Shown piece after piece: positions 7,968 to 16,051 of a stretch of DNA of 64,000 bases (the stretch's first letter is position 1; every line of letters begins with the position of its first letter). Source of the stretch: Nocardiopsis alborubida. GTDB taxonomy: Bacteria; Actinomycetota; Actinomycetes; Streptosporangiales; Streptosporangiaceae. The stretch covers positions 1-64,000 of the forward strand of contig NZ_JAAXPG010000022.1 of NCBI RefSeq assembly GCF_012396365.1, written 5' to 3'. The notes under the pieces are model-generated. The model did not search any database and had not been told where the DNA came from. It saw nothing but the letters and a program-made list of their open reading frames with translations. A program made the translations under genes and the position numbers.

Positions 7968-9661
7968 GGGGCGGCCTCCTCGTGCCGTGCGGGGGAGCCG
8001 CCGCCGTCGGTCCCGGGGGACGGGGCGCCGGGGGAGGCGTCGTCGGCCGACGCGCGGGGGCGGCGGGCGTCCGCCCCGTTCTCCCCGGGGGGCGGTGGGG
8101 TCGGGTCGTCCGAGCGCGGTGAAGCGGCGGCCGGGGCCTTCCCGGAGGCGGGCGGGACGGGGCCGCCCGGGTGCGGCGATCCGGTGGCCACCGCCATGAC
8201 CGCCTCCTCGGCGGCACCGCCGGGCAGCTCGCCCGCCACCCGGCCGTCCCGGAGGACGACCAGCCGGTCGGACATGCCGATCAGCTCGGGCAGCTCGGAG
8301 GAGATGAGCACGATCGCCACACCGGCCGCGGCCAGCTCGCGCATGAGCCGGTAGACGGCCTGCTTGGCGCCCACGTCGATGCCGCGCGTGGGCTCGTCGA
8401 GCACCATCACGCCGGGTTCGGCGGCCAGCCACTTGGCCAGCACGACCTTCTGCTGGTTGCCGCCGGACAGGTACCGGACCTCCTGGTCCTGGCCGCCGCG
8501 CGCCACCAGCTCCAGGGAGGAGAGGATGCCGGGCAGCCGCCGGGCCCCGCGGGCGGAGCCCAGGGGCCAGACCGCGTCCAGGACCAGGCGGCCGTTGGCC
8601 GCCACCGACTGGTTCAGCGCCAGCCCCTGCGCCTTGCGGTCCTCGGTGACCAGCACCAGACCGGCGCGCACCGCCGTGCGCGGTGAGCGCGGATCGACCC
8701 GCCGCCCGTCCACGCGGACCTCGCCCCGGGTGAAGCGTTCGACGCCGAAGAGGGCGTGGGCGACCTCGGTGCGCCCGCTGCCCTGGAGCCCGCCCAGGCC
8801 CAGGATCTCGCCGCCGCGCACCTCGAAGCCGATCCCGTCCAGCTGGGTGTTGCCGCCGGCGGTGACCGACAGCCGCACCCGGCCCACGTGCTCGCCGTGC
8901 GGTTCCAGGCGCTCGGGGAAGACCGCCGAGACCGGGCGCCCCACCATCTTGCGGACCAGCTCGGCCGGACCGATCTCGCCGGCGGGGACGGTGTCGACCA
9001 GGTGGCCGTCCTTGAGCACGGTGATGGTGTCGGCCAGGTCGAAGATCTCCCGCATGCGGTGCGACACGTACAGCACCGCCACACCGCGTTCGCGCAGGCG
9101 GCCGATGATCCGGTAGAGGACCTCCACCTCGTGGTCGGCCAGCGCGGCGGTCGGCTCGTCCATGGAGATGATGCGCGCGTCGTGCGAGAGCGCCTTGACG
9201 ATCTCCACGATCTGCTGCTCGGCCACCGACAGCGACCGCACCCGGGCCCGGGGGTCGATGCCCTCCAGGTCGAGTTCGGCGAGCAGTTCGGCGGTGGCCC
9301 GCTCCATGGCCCGGCCGTCCACCAGGCCGCGGCGGCGGATCTCCCGGCCGAGGAAGACGTTCTCGGCGACGGTGCGGTCGGGCAGGAGGTTGAACTCCTG
9401 GAAGACCGTGGTCACGCCCGCGCGCTGGGCCTGGACGGGGTGCTCGAAGGAGACGGCCCCGCCCTCCAGTTCGACCGTGCCCCCGTCCGCCCGGTGCACC
9501 CCGGCCAGCACCTTCATCAGGGTGGACTTGCCCGCGCCGTTCTCGCCGACCAGGGCGTGCAGCTCGCCGGGGTGGAGCTCCAGATCGATCCCGTGCAGGA
9601 CGCGCACGCCCAGGAACGACTTGGTGATGCCGCTCATGCGGAGCAGGGGCGGGCCGCTCAT
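7964..9661 (-). CDS. sugar ABC transporter ATP-binding protein (double NBD, RbsA/MglA type)
   Basis: A 565-residue ATPase with two fused nucleotide-binding domains. The first has an intact Walker A (GENGAGKST, ~residue 38), signature LSVAEQQ and Walker B IISMDEPTAAL. The second has the usual degenerate loop (GLQGSGRTE), signature LSGGNQQKV and Walker B VMVLDEPTRGIDVG. The protein carries an unusual ~70-residue Pro/Ala/Asp-rich C-terminal extension. The start ATG at 9661 overlaps the dehydrogenase stop as ATGA. A second in-frame ATG eight codons later (MSGITKS) is an alternative start. It energises uptake through the two permeases. Confidence 0.93.
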   Translation of the reverse strand: MSGPPLLRMSGITKSFLGVRVLHGIDLELHPGELHALVGENGAGKSTLMKVLAGVHRADGGTVELEGGAVSFEHPVQAQRAGVTTVFQEFNLLPDRTVAENVFLGREIRRRGLVDGRAMERATAELLAELDLEGIDPRARVRSLSVAEQQIVEIVKALSHDARIISMDEPTAALADHEVEVLYRIIGRLRERGVAVLYVSHRMREIFDLADTITVLKDGHLVDTVPAGEIGPAELVRKMVGRPVSAVFPERLEPHGEHVGRVRLSVTAGGNTQLDGIGFEVRGGEILGLGGLQGSGRTEVAHALFGVERFTRGEVRVDGRRVDPRSPRTAVRAGLVLVTEDRKAQGLALNQSVAANGRLVLDAVWPLGSARGARRLPGILSSLELVARGGQDQEVRYLSGGNQQKVVLAKWLAAEPGVMVLDEPTRGIDVGAKQAVYRLMRELAAAGVAIVLISSELPELIGMSDRLVVLRDGRVAGELPGGAAEEAVMAVATGSPHPGGPVPPASGKAPAAASPRSDDPTPPPPGENGADARRPRASADDASPGAPSPGTDGGGSPARHEEAAP

Positions 9662-10806
9662 GCCCCGTCCACCTCCGGCACGTCGACCCAGCGGCGTTCC
9701 CGGGCCGAGGTCAGGACGGCCTCGGCCAGGACGGCGGCGCGCAGGCCGTCGGCGAACACCGGCAGGCCCTCGGGGGTCTGCCCGGCGATGGCGGCCCCGG
9801 TGTCGGCCACGAGCGCGTTGAAGCAGTCCTGGTAGCCCTGCGGGTGGCCGACTGGGGTCGTGGACAGGCGCGCGGCGTCGGCGCTCAGTTCGGGGTCGTC
9901 GCGGCTGATGGTGCAGGTGCGGCCCCGGCCGCCCGCCCAGAGGGTCTCGGGCCGCTCCTGGTCGAAGAGCAGGGTGCCCTCGGTGCCGGAGACCTCCAGC
10001 ACGAGACGGTTCTTGCGGCCGGGGGAGACCTGGCTGATGACGGCGCTGCCGACCACGCCCCCCGCGGTGGAGAACTGGAAGGCCACCAGGTCCTCGGTGG
10101 CCACCGAGTGCCCGGCGCGGGTGTCGTTGATCCGCGAGGTCTGGGCGCTGACCGAGGTGATGCGGTCGCCGGTGACGAACTCCAGCATGTCGCACCAGTG
10201 CGAGCCGATGTCCCCGAACGCGCGGGTGGGGCCGCCCAGTTCGGGGTCCACCCGCCAGTTGTCCTCGTCCGGGTACAGGAGCCAGTCCTGGAGGTAGCCG
10301 CCGTGGGCGAGGCTGACGCGGCCGATGGAGCCCGAGGCCACGCGGGCGCGCGCCTCGCGGGCCATGGGGTGGAAGCGGTAGGCGAAGGGGACGACGGCGA
10401 CCCGCTCGGCCTCCGCCGCGGCCCGGACCAGCTCGCGGGCGGTGTCGGCGTCGGTGGCCAGGGGCTTCTCGCACACGACGTGCTTGCCGGCGGCCAGGGC
10501 GGCCAGGCTCAGCGGCGCGTGCAGGTGGTTGGGAGTGCACACGTGGACCACGTCCACGTCGTCGCTGCGGACGAGTTCGAGGGCGTCGGCGTGGGACCGG
10601 GCGAGGCCGTGCGCGGTGCGGAACTGTTCGGCCTTGTCGGGGGAGGAGCCCGCGACCCCGACGACCTCGCCTCCCGCGGCGCGGACGGCGTGGGAATGGA
10701 CTCGGCCCATGAAGCCGGTGCCGATCACCGCGGCGCGGTAGGCGTTGGGGGCGGTCGACCCGGGATCCGCTGCCTCACCCAGGCTTGTGACCTTACTCAC
10801 TGACAT
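9658..10806 (-). CDS. Gfo/Idh/MocA family NAD(P)-dependent dehydrogenase
   Basis: A 382-residue oxidoreductase with a Rossmann motif (AAVIGTGFMGRVHSHAV, residues 25-41), the family EKP motif (VVCEKPLATDADT, ~residue 118) and the C-terminal alpha/beta substrate domain. It is the first gene of the import operon. This and the two TIM-barrel isomerases suggest a route in which the imported sugar or cyclitol is oxidised to a keto compound, epimerised and processed, as in inositol or keto-sugar catabolism. The start ATG lies only 7 nt from a good -10 hexamer (TACCGT on this strand), so the transcript may be leaderless. The extra ~22 residues before the Rossmann fold then follow naturally. Confidence 0.9.
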   Translation of the reverse strand: MSVSKVTSLGEAADPGSTAPNAYRAAVIGTGFMGRVHSHAVRAAGGEVVGVAGSSPDKAEQFRTAHGLARSHADALELVRSDDVDVVHVCTPNHLHAPLSLAALAAGKHVVCEKPLATDADTARELVRAAAEAERVAVVPFAYRFHPMAREARARVASGSIGRVSLAHGGYLQDWLLYPDEDNWRVDPELGGPTRAFGDIGSHWCDMLEFVTGDRITSVSAQTSRINDTRAGHSVATEDLVAFQFSTAGGVVGSAVISQVSPGRKNRLVLEVSGTEGTLLFDQERPETLWAGGRGRTCTISRDDPELSADAARLSTTPVGHPQGYQDCFNALVADTGAAIAGQTPEGLPVFADGLRAAVLAEAVLTSARERRWVDVPEVDGA

Positions 10807-10915
10807 GCTTCGAACGGTACGCCGGACTTCTGTCGATCGTCAAGCAAAAGTCGTAGGATCTATCTGCAATAGACGGATGACGGACAGTCAATAGATCCTG
10901 TGCTTCACTGTTCGC
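10807..10915. promoter_or_regulatory. divergent promoter/operator between import operon and ROK repressor
   Basis: On the minus strand a TTGACG -35 (10838-10843) and TACCGT -10 (10814-10819) are separated by 18 nt, placing transcription start at about the A of the dehydrogenase ATG. A perfect 9-bp inverted repeat, AGGATCTAT at 10855-10863 and ATAGATCCT at 10891-10899 with a 27-bp spacer, lies between the two start codons. ROK repressors commonly bind inverted repeats in such intergenic regions, so this is a plausible operator for the divergently encoded ROK protein. That link is inference from position. Confidence 0.6.
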
Positions 10916-12133
10916 ATGACGGAAGACGCGCTGACCCATGCGGAGGGACGACCCGGCCCGGCCGTCGCTCCGACCACCGCACCCGGTGCGGGCACCCTGC
11001 TCCGACTCCTGCGCGACGGCCGACCGCGCACCCGCTCGGAGCTGGCCTCGGTCACCGGTCTGGCCCGCTCGACCGTCACCCAGCGCGTGGACGCCCTGCT
11101 CGCCAGCGGACTCATCGGACCCGCAGGAGAGGCCGTCTCCACCGGGGGCCGGCCGCCCACCACCTTCTCGTTCCAGCCCGACGCCCGCGTGGTCCTGGCC
11201 GCCGACCTGGGCGCCACCCACGCCCGCCTGGCCCTCACCGACATGTCGGGGACCGTGCTCGCCGAGGAGCGCGCCGACCTGGACATCGCCCTGGGTCCCG
11301 AGCACGTCCTGGACTGGGTCGTGAACCGGGGCCGGGGCCTGCTGGGGGGCGCGGACCGGCGGGTGGACGAACTGCTCGGCCTGGGCATCGGCCTGCCCGG
11401 CCCGGTCCAGCACACCACCGGACGCGCGGTGAACCCGCCGATCATGCCGGGGTGGGACAACTTCGACGTGCCCGGCTACGTCCACGACCGGCTCGACGTG
11501 CCGGTCCTGGTGGACAACGACGTCAACATCATGGCGATCGGGGAGCACCACACGGCCTGGCCTGAGGCCAGCCACCTGATGTTCGTCAAGGTCGCCACGG
11601 GCATCGGCTGCGGCATCGTCAGCGAGGGCAGCGTCTACCGGGGCGCGCAGGGCGCGGCCGGGGACATGGGGCACATCCACGTCCCCAGCGGCGACGAGCG
11701 GCCCTGCCGCTGCGGCAACACCGGCTGCCTGGAGGCCGTGGCCAGCGGCGCCGCACTGGCCGCCGCGCTCACCGCCGAGGGCGTGCCCGCGAGCGGCGCC
11801 CGCGCCGTGGTCGAGCTGTCCCGCAACGGGTCGGTGCCCGCCCTGCGCGCGCTGCGCCAGGCGGGCCGCGACATCGGCGAGGTGCTCGCCGCGTCGGTGA
11901 ACATGTTCAACCCGTCGGTCATCGTCATCGGCGGCGCGCTCGCCCTGGCCGGGGACCACCTGCTCGCCGGGGTACGGGAGATCATCTACCAGCGGTCGCT
12001 GCCGCTGGCCACCGAGCACCTGAGCATCGTCTCGTCCGTGGCGGGAGAGAGCGCGGGCGTGATCGGCGCGGCGGTCATGGTGATCGAGCACTGCCTGAGC
12101 CCCGAGCACGCCGACGCGCTGATCAACGGCTGA
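10916..12133 (+). CDS. ROK family transcriptional regulator
   Basis: A 405-residue protein. It has an N-terminal winged-helix DNA-binding region (residues ~25-75, with SELASVTGLARSTVTQRVDALLASGLI), then a ROK sugar-kinase-like domain: LAADLGATHARLALTD phosphate loop, GLGIGLPGPV, NDVNIMAIGEH, and the zinc site GHIHVPSG followed by Cys264, Cys266 and Cys271 (PCRCGNTGCLE). It is divergent from the sugar-import operon and is almost certainly its local repressor, released by the sugar or a phosphorylated derivative. No Shine-Dalgarno sequence is evident before the ATG. Confidence 0.92.
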   Translation: MTEDALTHAEGRPGPAVAPTTAPGAGTLLRLLRDGRPRTRSELASVTGLARSTVTQRVDALLASGLIGPAGEAVSTGGRPPTTFSFQPDARVVLAADLGATHARLALTDMSGTVLAEERADLDIALGPEHVLDWVVNRGRGLLGGADRRVDELLGLGIGLPGPVQHTTGRAVNPPIMPGWDNFDVPGYVHDRLDVPVLVDNDVNIMAIGEHHTAWPEASHLMFVKVATGIGCGIVSEGSVYRGAQGAAGDMGHIHVPSGDERPCRCGNTGCLEAVASGAALAAALTAEGVPASGARAVVELSRNGSVPALRALRQAGRDIGEVLAASVNMFNPSVIVIGGALALAGDHLLAGVREIIYQRSLPLATEHLSIVSSVAGESAGVIGAAVMVIEHCLSPEHADALING

Positions 12134-12276
12134 GCCGGGGGAGCAGGGGGAACCGGGGGAGCCCGTGATCCCTGTGAGCCCCGGCCGGGGTTCCCAGGGC
12201 AGGGCGGGGCCTCAGCGCACGATCGGGACCTTCGGCACTCGGAGGTGTCTTGAGCCTTCGGGGACGGTGTGCTCGG

Positions 12277-13704
12277 TCAGGGCGTGGACGCCGTCTCGGG
12301 TTCGAGATGCTCCATCAGCTCCCGGAAGCGGTTCCAGGCGTCGGGTTCGTCCCCGTCCCCGATCCGGTACCAGACCAGTGGGGCCATGGGCGGACCGAAG
12401 GCGACACCCGGAACCGGCGCGGCCAGCGCCCGTTCCCGTCCCGCCTCCAGGACCCCCTCCGGCCCCACGGCCAGCCCGACCGGGACGGACACGCCCGCCC
12501 ACCGGGGCGCGTACGTCAGGTCGGCGCGCCCGAGGGCGCGGTGCACGGTCATGCTGCGCAGACCGTCCCGCTCGGTCAGCTCGCGCACCAGGGGGTCGAG
12601 TGCGTCCAGGTCGGGCCTCTCACCCGGCCGGTACCCCACCGAGAACAGGATCCGCTCGCGTACCCCCGACGGCGTGCGTGACACCCGCAGGCTCCCCGCC
12701 AGGGGACGCGCCCCCTCCTCCCGGACGCCTCCGGGCTGTCCGGCGAAGGCCAGCAGGGTCTCACCCGGGGAGCGGCGCCGCGCCATGGCCGTGACCCGCT
12801 CGGTGTCCCACGCCCTGGTCAGGGGCTCGGAGACGCCCCACACCGCGGGCGCGCCTCCGGCCAGGCGCTCGGCGAGCAGTTCCACGGTGGTGCCCAGCAC
12901 CAGGCCGTGGCCGACGGGGTGGTCGACGCTCAGGTCCACGTGCAGGTGGGTACCCGGTTCCTCGTCGGCCGAGGCCCGGAAGGCCTGGTTGGGACCGTCC
13001 TCCGCGTTCACCCTGGGGTCGGGAACGAAGCCGGTCTCGGCGTCCCACACCAGCGGCAGGCCGTTGAAGCCGTCGTAGTAGCGCCCGTCCGGGGCGCGCA
13101 CGACCCACGTGGCGCGGGGGCGGCTCAGGAACCAGCGCAGCGCGTGGGTGATGACGCTCGTGGACGGGGTGACCACCTGTAGGCCCCGCTCCTGGCGGCC
13201 GTGCTCGGCCAGCGCGTCCACGAACCAGCTGGACAGGGGGACCACCGGCCGGTCCTGCACCAGGACGGCGTTCGCCCCGGTCACCGTGCTCACCGCCGGA
13301 TGGTCGGTCGCTCCCAGCAGGTGCGCGTCGTCCCGGGGAAGCCGCGGCTCCGGTTCCCACACCGCCCCGCCGTGCCGTTCGACCAGGCAGCGGGCGAACC
13401 GGCGTGCCGTCGCCGCCGTGTCGGTGTCCGCCAGTTCCGTTCCGCGGACCTCGACCCACAGCGGCTGCGCGGGCAGGTCGTCGGTGATCCCGTCGCCCAG
13501 GAGGCGGTCGGCCTCCGCCGACACCGCGAGCCGCTGCGCCGCCTGCATGGCGATCACCAGGCGGTCGGAGTCGTCGCGCAGCTGCACCACGGTGCCCTCG
13601 GCCACTAGCCGGACCCGCAGCTTGGGTCCGGCGGCGACCAGCGCGTCCAGGAGGGAGCGGCGGCTGGGGCTCTCGGCGAGGAGGGCGACGACGTCGTGGC
13701 TCAA
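12277..13704 (-). CDS. DUF6177 family protein (T7SS/ESX-associated)
   Basis: A 475-residue protein whose layout matches, from memory, actinobacterial DUF6177 proteins. These features are an N-terminal DVVALL...PSRRSLLDALV helix, a LVIAMQAAQRLAV region, a central VLVQDRPVVPLSSWFVDAL segment, a QVVTPSTSVITHALRWFLSRP stretch and WVVRAPDGRYYDG. It starts with TTG at 13704. These proteins tend to sit beside WXG100-like and other type VII secretion-associated genes, as here, where it closes the toxin-immunity array. The biochemical role is not known. A 29-bp near-copy of its start region is found at 15969-15997. Confidence 0.75.
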   Translation of the reverse strand: MSHDVVALLAESPSRRSLLDALVAAGPKLRVRLVAEGTVVQLRDDSDRLVIAMQAAQRLAVSAEADRLLGDGITDDLPAQPLWVEVRGTELADTDTAATARRFARCLVERHGGAVWEPEPRLPRDDAHLLGATDHPAVSTVTGANAVLVQDRPVVPLSSWFVDALAEHGRQERGLQVVTPSTSVITHALRWFLSRPRATWVVRAPDGRYYDGFNGLPLVWDAETGFVPDPRVNAEDGPNQAFRASADEEPGTHLHVDLSVDHPVGHGLVLGTTVELLAERLAGGAPAVWGVSEPLTRAWDTERVTAMARRRSPGETLLAFAGQPGGVREEGARPLAGSLRVSRTPSGVRERILFSVGYRPGERPDLDALDPLVRELTERDGLRSMTVHRALGRADLTYAPRWAGVSVPVGLAVGPEGVLEAGRERALAAPVPGVAFGPPMAPLVWYRIGDGDEPDAWNRFRELMEHLEPETASTP

Positions 13705-13762
13705 CGGGGTTCCTTCACAGGGGTGGGGTCGGTGCGGTGGGGCGGGGCCGGGGCCTGGTCGC

Positions 13763-14653
13763 TCAGATGGGGAACTCCCCGTACCAGTTGCGCTCGACGA
13801 GGCGCTTGGGTAGGTAGCCGGACTCCACGTCGAGGTGGAAGTCGGGGTCGCTCTCGGCGGTGTCGTAGGCCAGGCAGGCCATGGCGAGGAGACCGAGCGG
13901 GACTACACCCTCGATGTCGTTGGCCCGGCTCTCGTTGGCGGTGTAGTAGTCCGCGTGCAGTGCCACGCCTTGAGCAAGGGCCTCGTTGAACTTGTCGCTG
14001 TCGCGCTCCACCAGACGCAGGAAGGCGTTCATCGGTGGGAAGACGAGTTTGTCGAGGAGTTCGGTGTCACCGAAGTCGACGCGGTCGGGGGTGGACAGCT
14101 CCATCGCGGCCAGGAGTTCCTCGCCCAGGCCGGGGCGGTTGAGGACGAAGGCCTGGAGTGCGGAGATCCAGTGGTAGGTGAAGGGGTTGTACTGGGCGCC
14201 CTCGCTTTCCCCAGCCTCTCGCAGGAGGTCCACGGAGATTTCGCATAGTTCCCGGTAGCGCTTCTGGTCACGGCAGATGACCGCGAGGAAGAAGGCAGTG
14301 GTCCAGTTGCTGGCACTGGCGGCATAGGAAGGCCCGGTGGCCTTGGGGCGGCGAATTTTGTGGTGGACCATCAACTCCAGGTCGGCTCCCGGCGGGTTGG
14401 TTTCCACTGCGAAAAGAGCATGGTACATCTGCATGTCGGTGGTCCACGCCTGCCAGGATTCCAGCCGCTCCACCCCGGGGTCTGCGGCGGTACTGAACAT
14501 CACGTCCATGTGCAAAGACCCCAGCGCGAGGTCAACCGACTCAGGATTCGACTCTAGAATCGAAGACCATTCATTTCGATTGTTTTCGCTTGACTCCCAG
14601 TGGTTGGGTTCCACGCGGTGGGAGAGGTCGTGGCTGGGGATGTAGAGTGTCAT
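13763..14653 (-). CDS. Imm49 family immunity protein (paralogue 1)
   Basis: A 296-residue, mostly alpha-helical protein of the Imm49 immunity family. Diagnostic pieces are ERLESWQAWTTDMQMYHALFAV, NWTTAFFLAVICRDQKRYRELCEI, KLVFPPMNAFLRLVERDSDKF and the conserved end DVESGYLPKRLVERNWYGEFPI. It starts at ATG 14653. It is the most distal of three tandem paralogues downstream of the putative toxin gene, and is GC-richer than the proximal copy. The expected role is binding and neutralising a cognate or related toxin in the cytoplasm. A distal paralogue may protect against variant toxins of kin strains (inference). Confidence 0.88.
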   Translation of the reverse strand: MTLYIPSHDLSHRVEPNHWESSENNRNEWSSILESNPESVDLALGSLHMDVMFSTAADPGVERLESWQAWTTDMQMYHALFAVETNPPGADLELMVHHKIRRPKATGPSYAASASNWTTAFFLAVICRDQKRYRELCEISVDLLREAGESEGAQYNPFTYHWISALQAFVLNRPGLGEELLAAMELSTPDRVDFGDTELLDKLVFPPMNAFLRLVERDSDKFNEALAQGVALHADYYTANESRANDIEGVVPLGLLAMACLAYDTAESDPDFHLDVESGYLPKRLVERNWYGEFPI

Positions 14654-15029
14654 TCTTCTTCCGCTCTAATGTCGAAGAACCTCATGTGGTTTCCTTGGTG
14701 TGCTCCTCATCAGCGGTGCAGCAGAAGTTTTCCCAGGGCTTATGAAACAGCCAGGGAATAGTTTTTCCTTCCCTGGATTCGGGGCTGGAGAAGGTTGGGC
14801 TAGTGGGCTGATCGGATCTGTTGCCGGTGTGAATCAGGGGGTTTCCTCCGGGATGATCTTGTACTTGTAGCGAGTCTCGACCGTCCAACCTCGCTATAAG
14901 TACAAGATCACGCGGGTCAGTGCTGGACTGGTGAACCCTTGCAGCCACCGCACTAGCGCGAACCTCTCCAGCTTAATGGAGTCACAGCGCTCGTTGAGCA
15001 TGCTGGTATCGGTGGTATGTGCAGGTCGG
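14654..15029. other. spacer between Imm49 paralogues, carries a palindromic repeat
   Basis: This 376-bp stretch has no convincing gene. It contains the 57-bp hairpin repeat described separately (14854-14910) and an imperfect CCAGGGA...TCCCTGG stem at 14751-14776. It interrupts an otherwise tight minus-strand array, so it may hold a terminator or a secondary promoter for paralogue 1. Confidence 0.5.
14854..14910. repeat. palindromic (REP-like) intergenic repeat, copy 1
   Basis: The left arm 14854-14874 and right arm 14890-14910 pair over 21 positions with a single G-T wobble, around a 15-nt loop. The arms begin TGATCTTGTACTTGTAGCGAG. A closely related sequence occurs at 62378-62434 after an unrelated gene, so this is a dispersed element rather than a gene-specific structure. 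It could act as a terminator, an mRNA-stabilising stem or a transposable palindrome. Confidence 0.8.
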
Positions 15030-15920
15030 TCAGATGGGGAACTCTCCGTACCAGCTGCGTTGGAGGATGTGCTTGGGCAGGTAACCGGATTCAACGTCAA
15101 AGTGAAAGTCTGGATCCTGCCCGGCGGTGTCGTAGGCCAGGCAGGCCAGAGCCAGGAGAGGAATGGAGGTTCCGCCGTCCAGTTCTTCAGCGCGTTCGGG
15201 CGTGGCTGTGTGGAAGGAGCGGAACAGTTCCAGCCCTTCTGCCAGTGCTTCGTTGAACTTGTCACTGTTACGCCGCACCAGGTGCATCAGGGTGTTCAAC
15301 GGCGGGAAGGTGAGCTTGTTGAGGACTTCAGCAGTGCCGATCTCCGCATTCGCGGGGTCGGACAGTTCCATGGCCTTGAAGAGGTGTTCTCCCAGGCCGG
15401 GGCGGTTGAGGACGAAGGCCTGCAAGGCTTCGATCAGGTGGTAGATGTAGGGGTTGTACTGGCTTCCCCGGCTCTCCCCGGCTTGTCGCAGGAGCTCGGT
15501 GGGGATCTCGCACAGGGAGCGGTAGCGTTCCTGGTCGCGGCAGGTCACCGCCAGGTAGAACGCGGTCAGCCAGTTACTGGCGTTCGTGAAGTAGTCGGGT
15601 TCGACCGCGGTCAGGGTGCGTTCCTGGTGGTTGATCATCCGCGTGAGCTGGGTGCCCGGTTCGGCGGTGGAGACGGCGAGAGTCGCCTCGCTCATCTGCA
15701 TATAGGTGACCCAGGCCTCCCAGGTTTCCAGCCTGTCCACGTCGGTGTCCATGGCCAGACACAACTCGGCTTGGTCTTGTACCCCGGCCAGGGGGCCTCC
15801 AGCATCAAAGGGTGAGTCGATCAGCCACTGCACATAGAACTTACGCCTTTCGGGAACCCTGGCGATACTACCCTCGTAGTTGGGATTGCTGATGTCGTGA
15901 CGCTCGATGTGGAATGTCAA
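15030..15920 (-). CDS. Imm49 family immunity protein (paralogue 2)
   Basis: A 296-residue Imm49 protein with the same architecture as its neighbours: VDRLETWEAWVTYMQMSEATL, NWLTAFYLAVTCRDQERYRSLCEI, ALQAFVLNRPGLGE, KLTFPPLNTLMHLVRRNSDKFNEAL and the terminal YLPKHILQRSWYGEFPI. The start appears to be TTG at 15920. The end of the protein is nearly invariant across the three copies, while the first ~60 residues diverge. That pattern suggests the N-terminal part determines toxin specificity (inference). Confidence 0.88.
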   Translation of the reverse strand: MTFHIERHDISNPNYEGSIARVPERRKFYVQWLIDSPFDAGGPLAGVQDQAELCLAMDTDVDRLETWEAWVTYMQMSEATLAVSTAEPGTQLTRMINHQERTLTAVEPDYFTNASNWLTAFYLAVTCRDQERYRSLCEIPTELLRQAGESRGSQYNPYIYHLIEALQAFVLNRPGLGEHLFKAMELSDPANAEIGTAEVLNKLTFPPLNTLMHLVRRNSDKFNEALAEGLELFRSFHTATPERAEELDGGTSIPLLALACLAYDTAGQDPDFHFDVESGYLPKHILQRSWYGEFPI

Positions 15921-15968
15921 TCTCTGGCTTTTTCTTAGGGGGATCGTTCGGGGCTCTCGATGAGGATT

Positions 15969-15997
15969 GCGACGGGATCGTGGTTCAACGGGGTCCC
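15969..15997. repeat. 29-bp remnant resembling the DUF6177 start region
   Basis: Bases 15969-15997 match 13685-13713, the first codons and upstream bases of the DUF6177 gene, at 24 of 29 positions with no gaps. The shared core is TCAACGGGGT. It sits between paralogues 2 and 3, just where DUF6177 would start if paralogue 3 had once been its direct upstream neighbour. It looks like a scar of the duplication that expanded the Imm49 array. Confidence 0.55.
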
Positions 15998-16051
15998 CTC
16001 GGGGTGGTGATGGCTTCCAGCATGTCAGGATTCGACCAGTTGGGAAGGGCC

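Noticed and set aside
12140..12200. Hairpin between the ROK gene and DUF6177 as terminator
   Set aside because: Only a 7-bp GGGAACC/GGTTCCC pairing with a long interrupted loop; too weak to call.
14854..14910. Palindrome as a possible CRISPR repeat
   Set aside because: Only one unit at each locus and no regularly spaced spacers.
14682..14948. 88-codon minus-strand frame between Imm49 copies
   Set aside because: It runs through the palindromic repeat and has no ribosome site or protein-like composition, so I treat it as non-coding.
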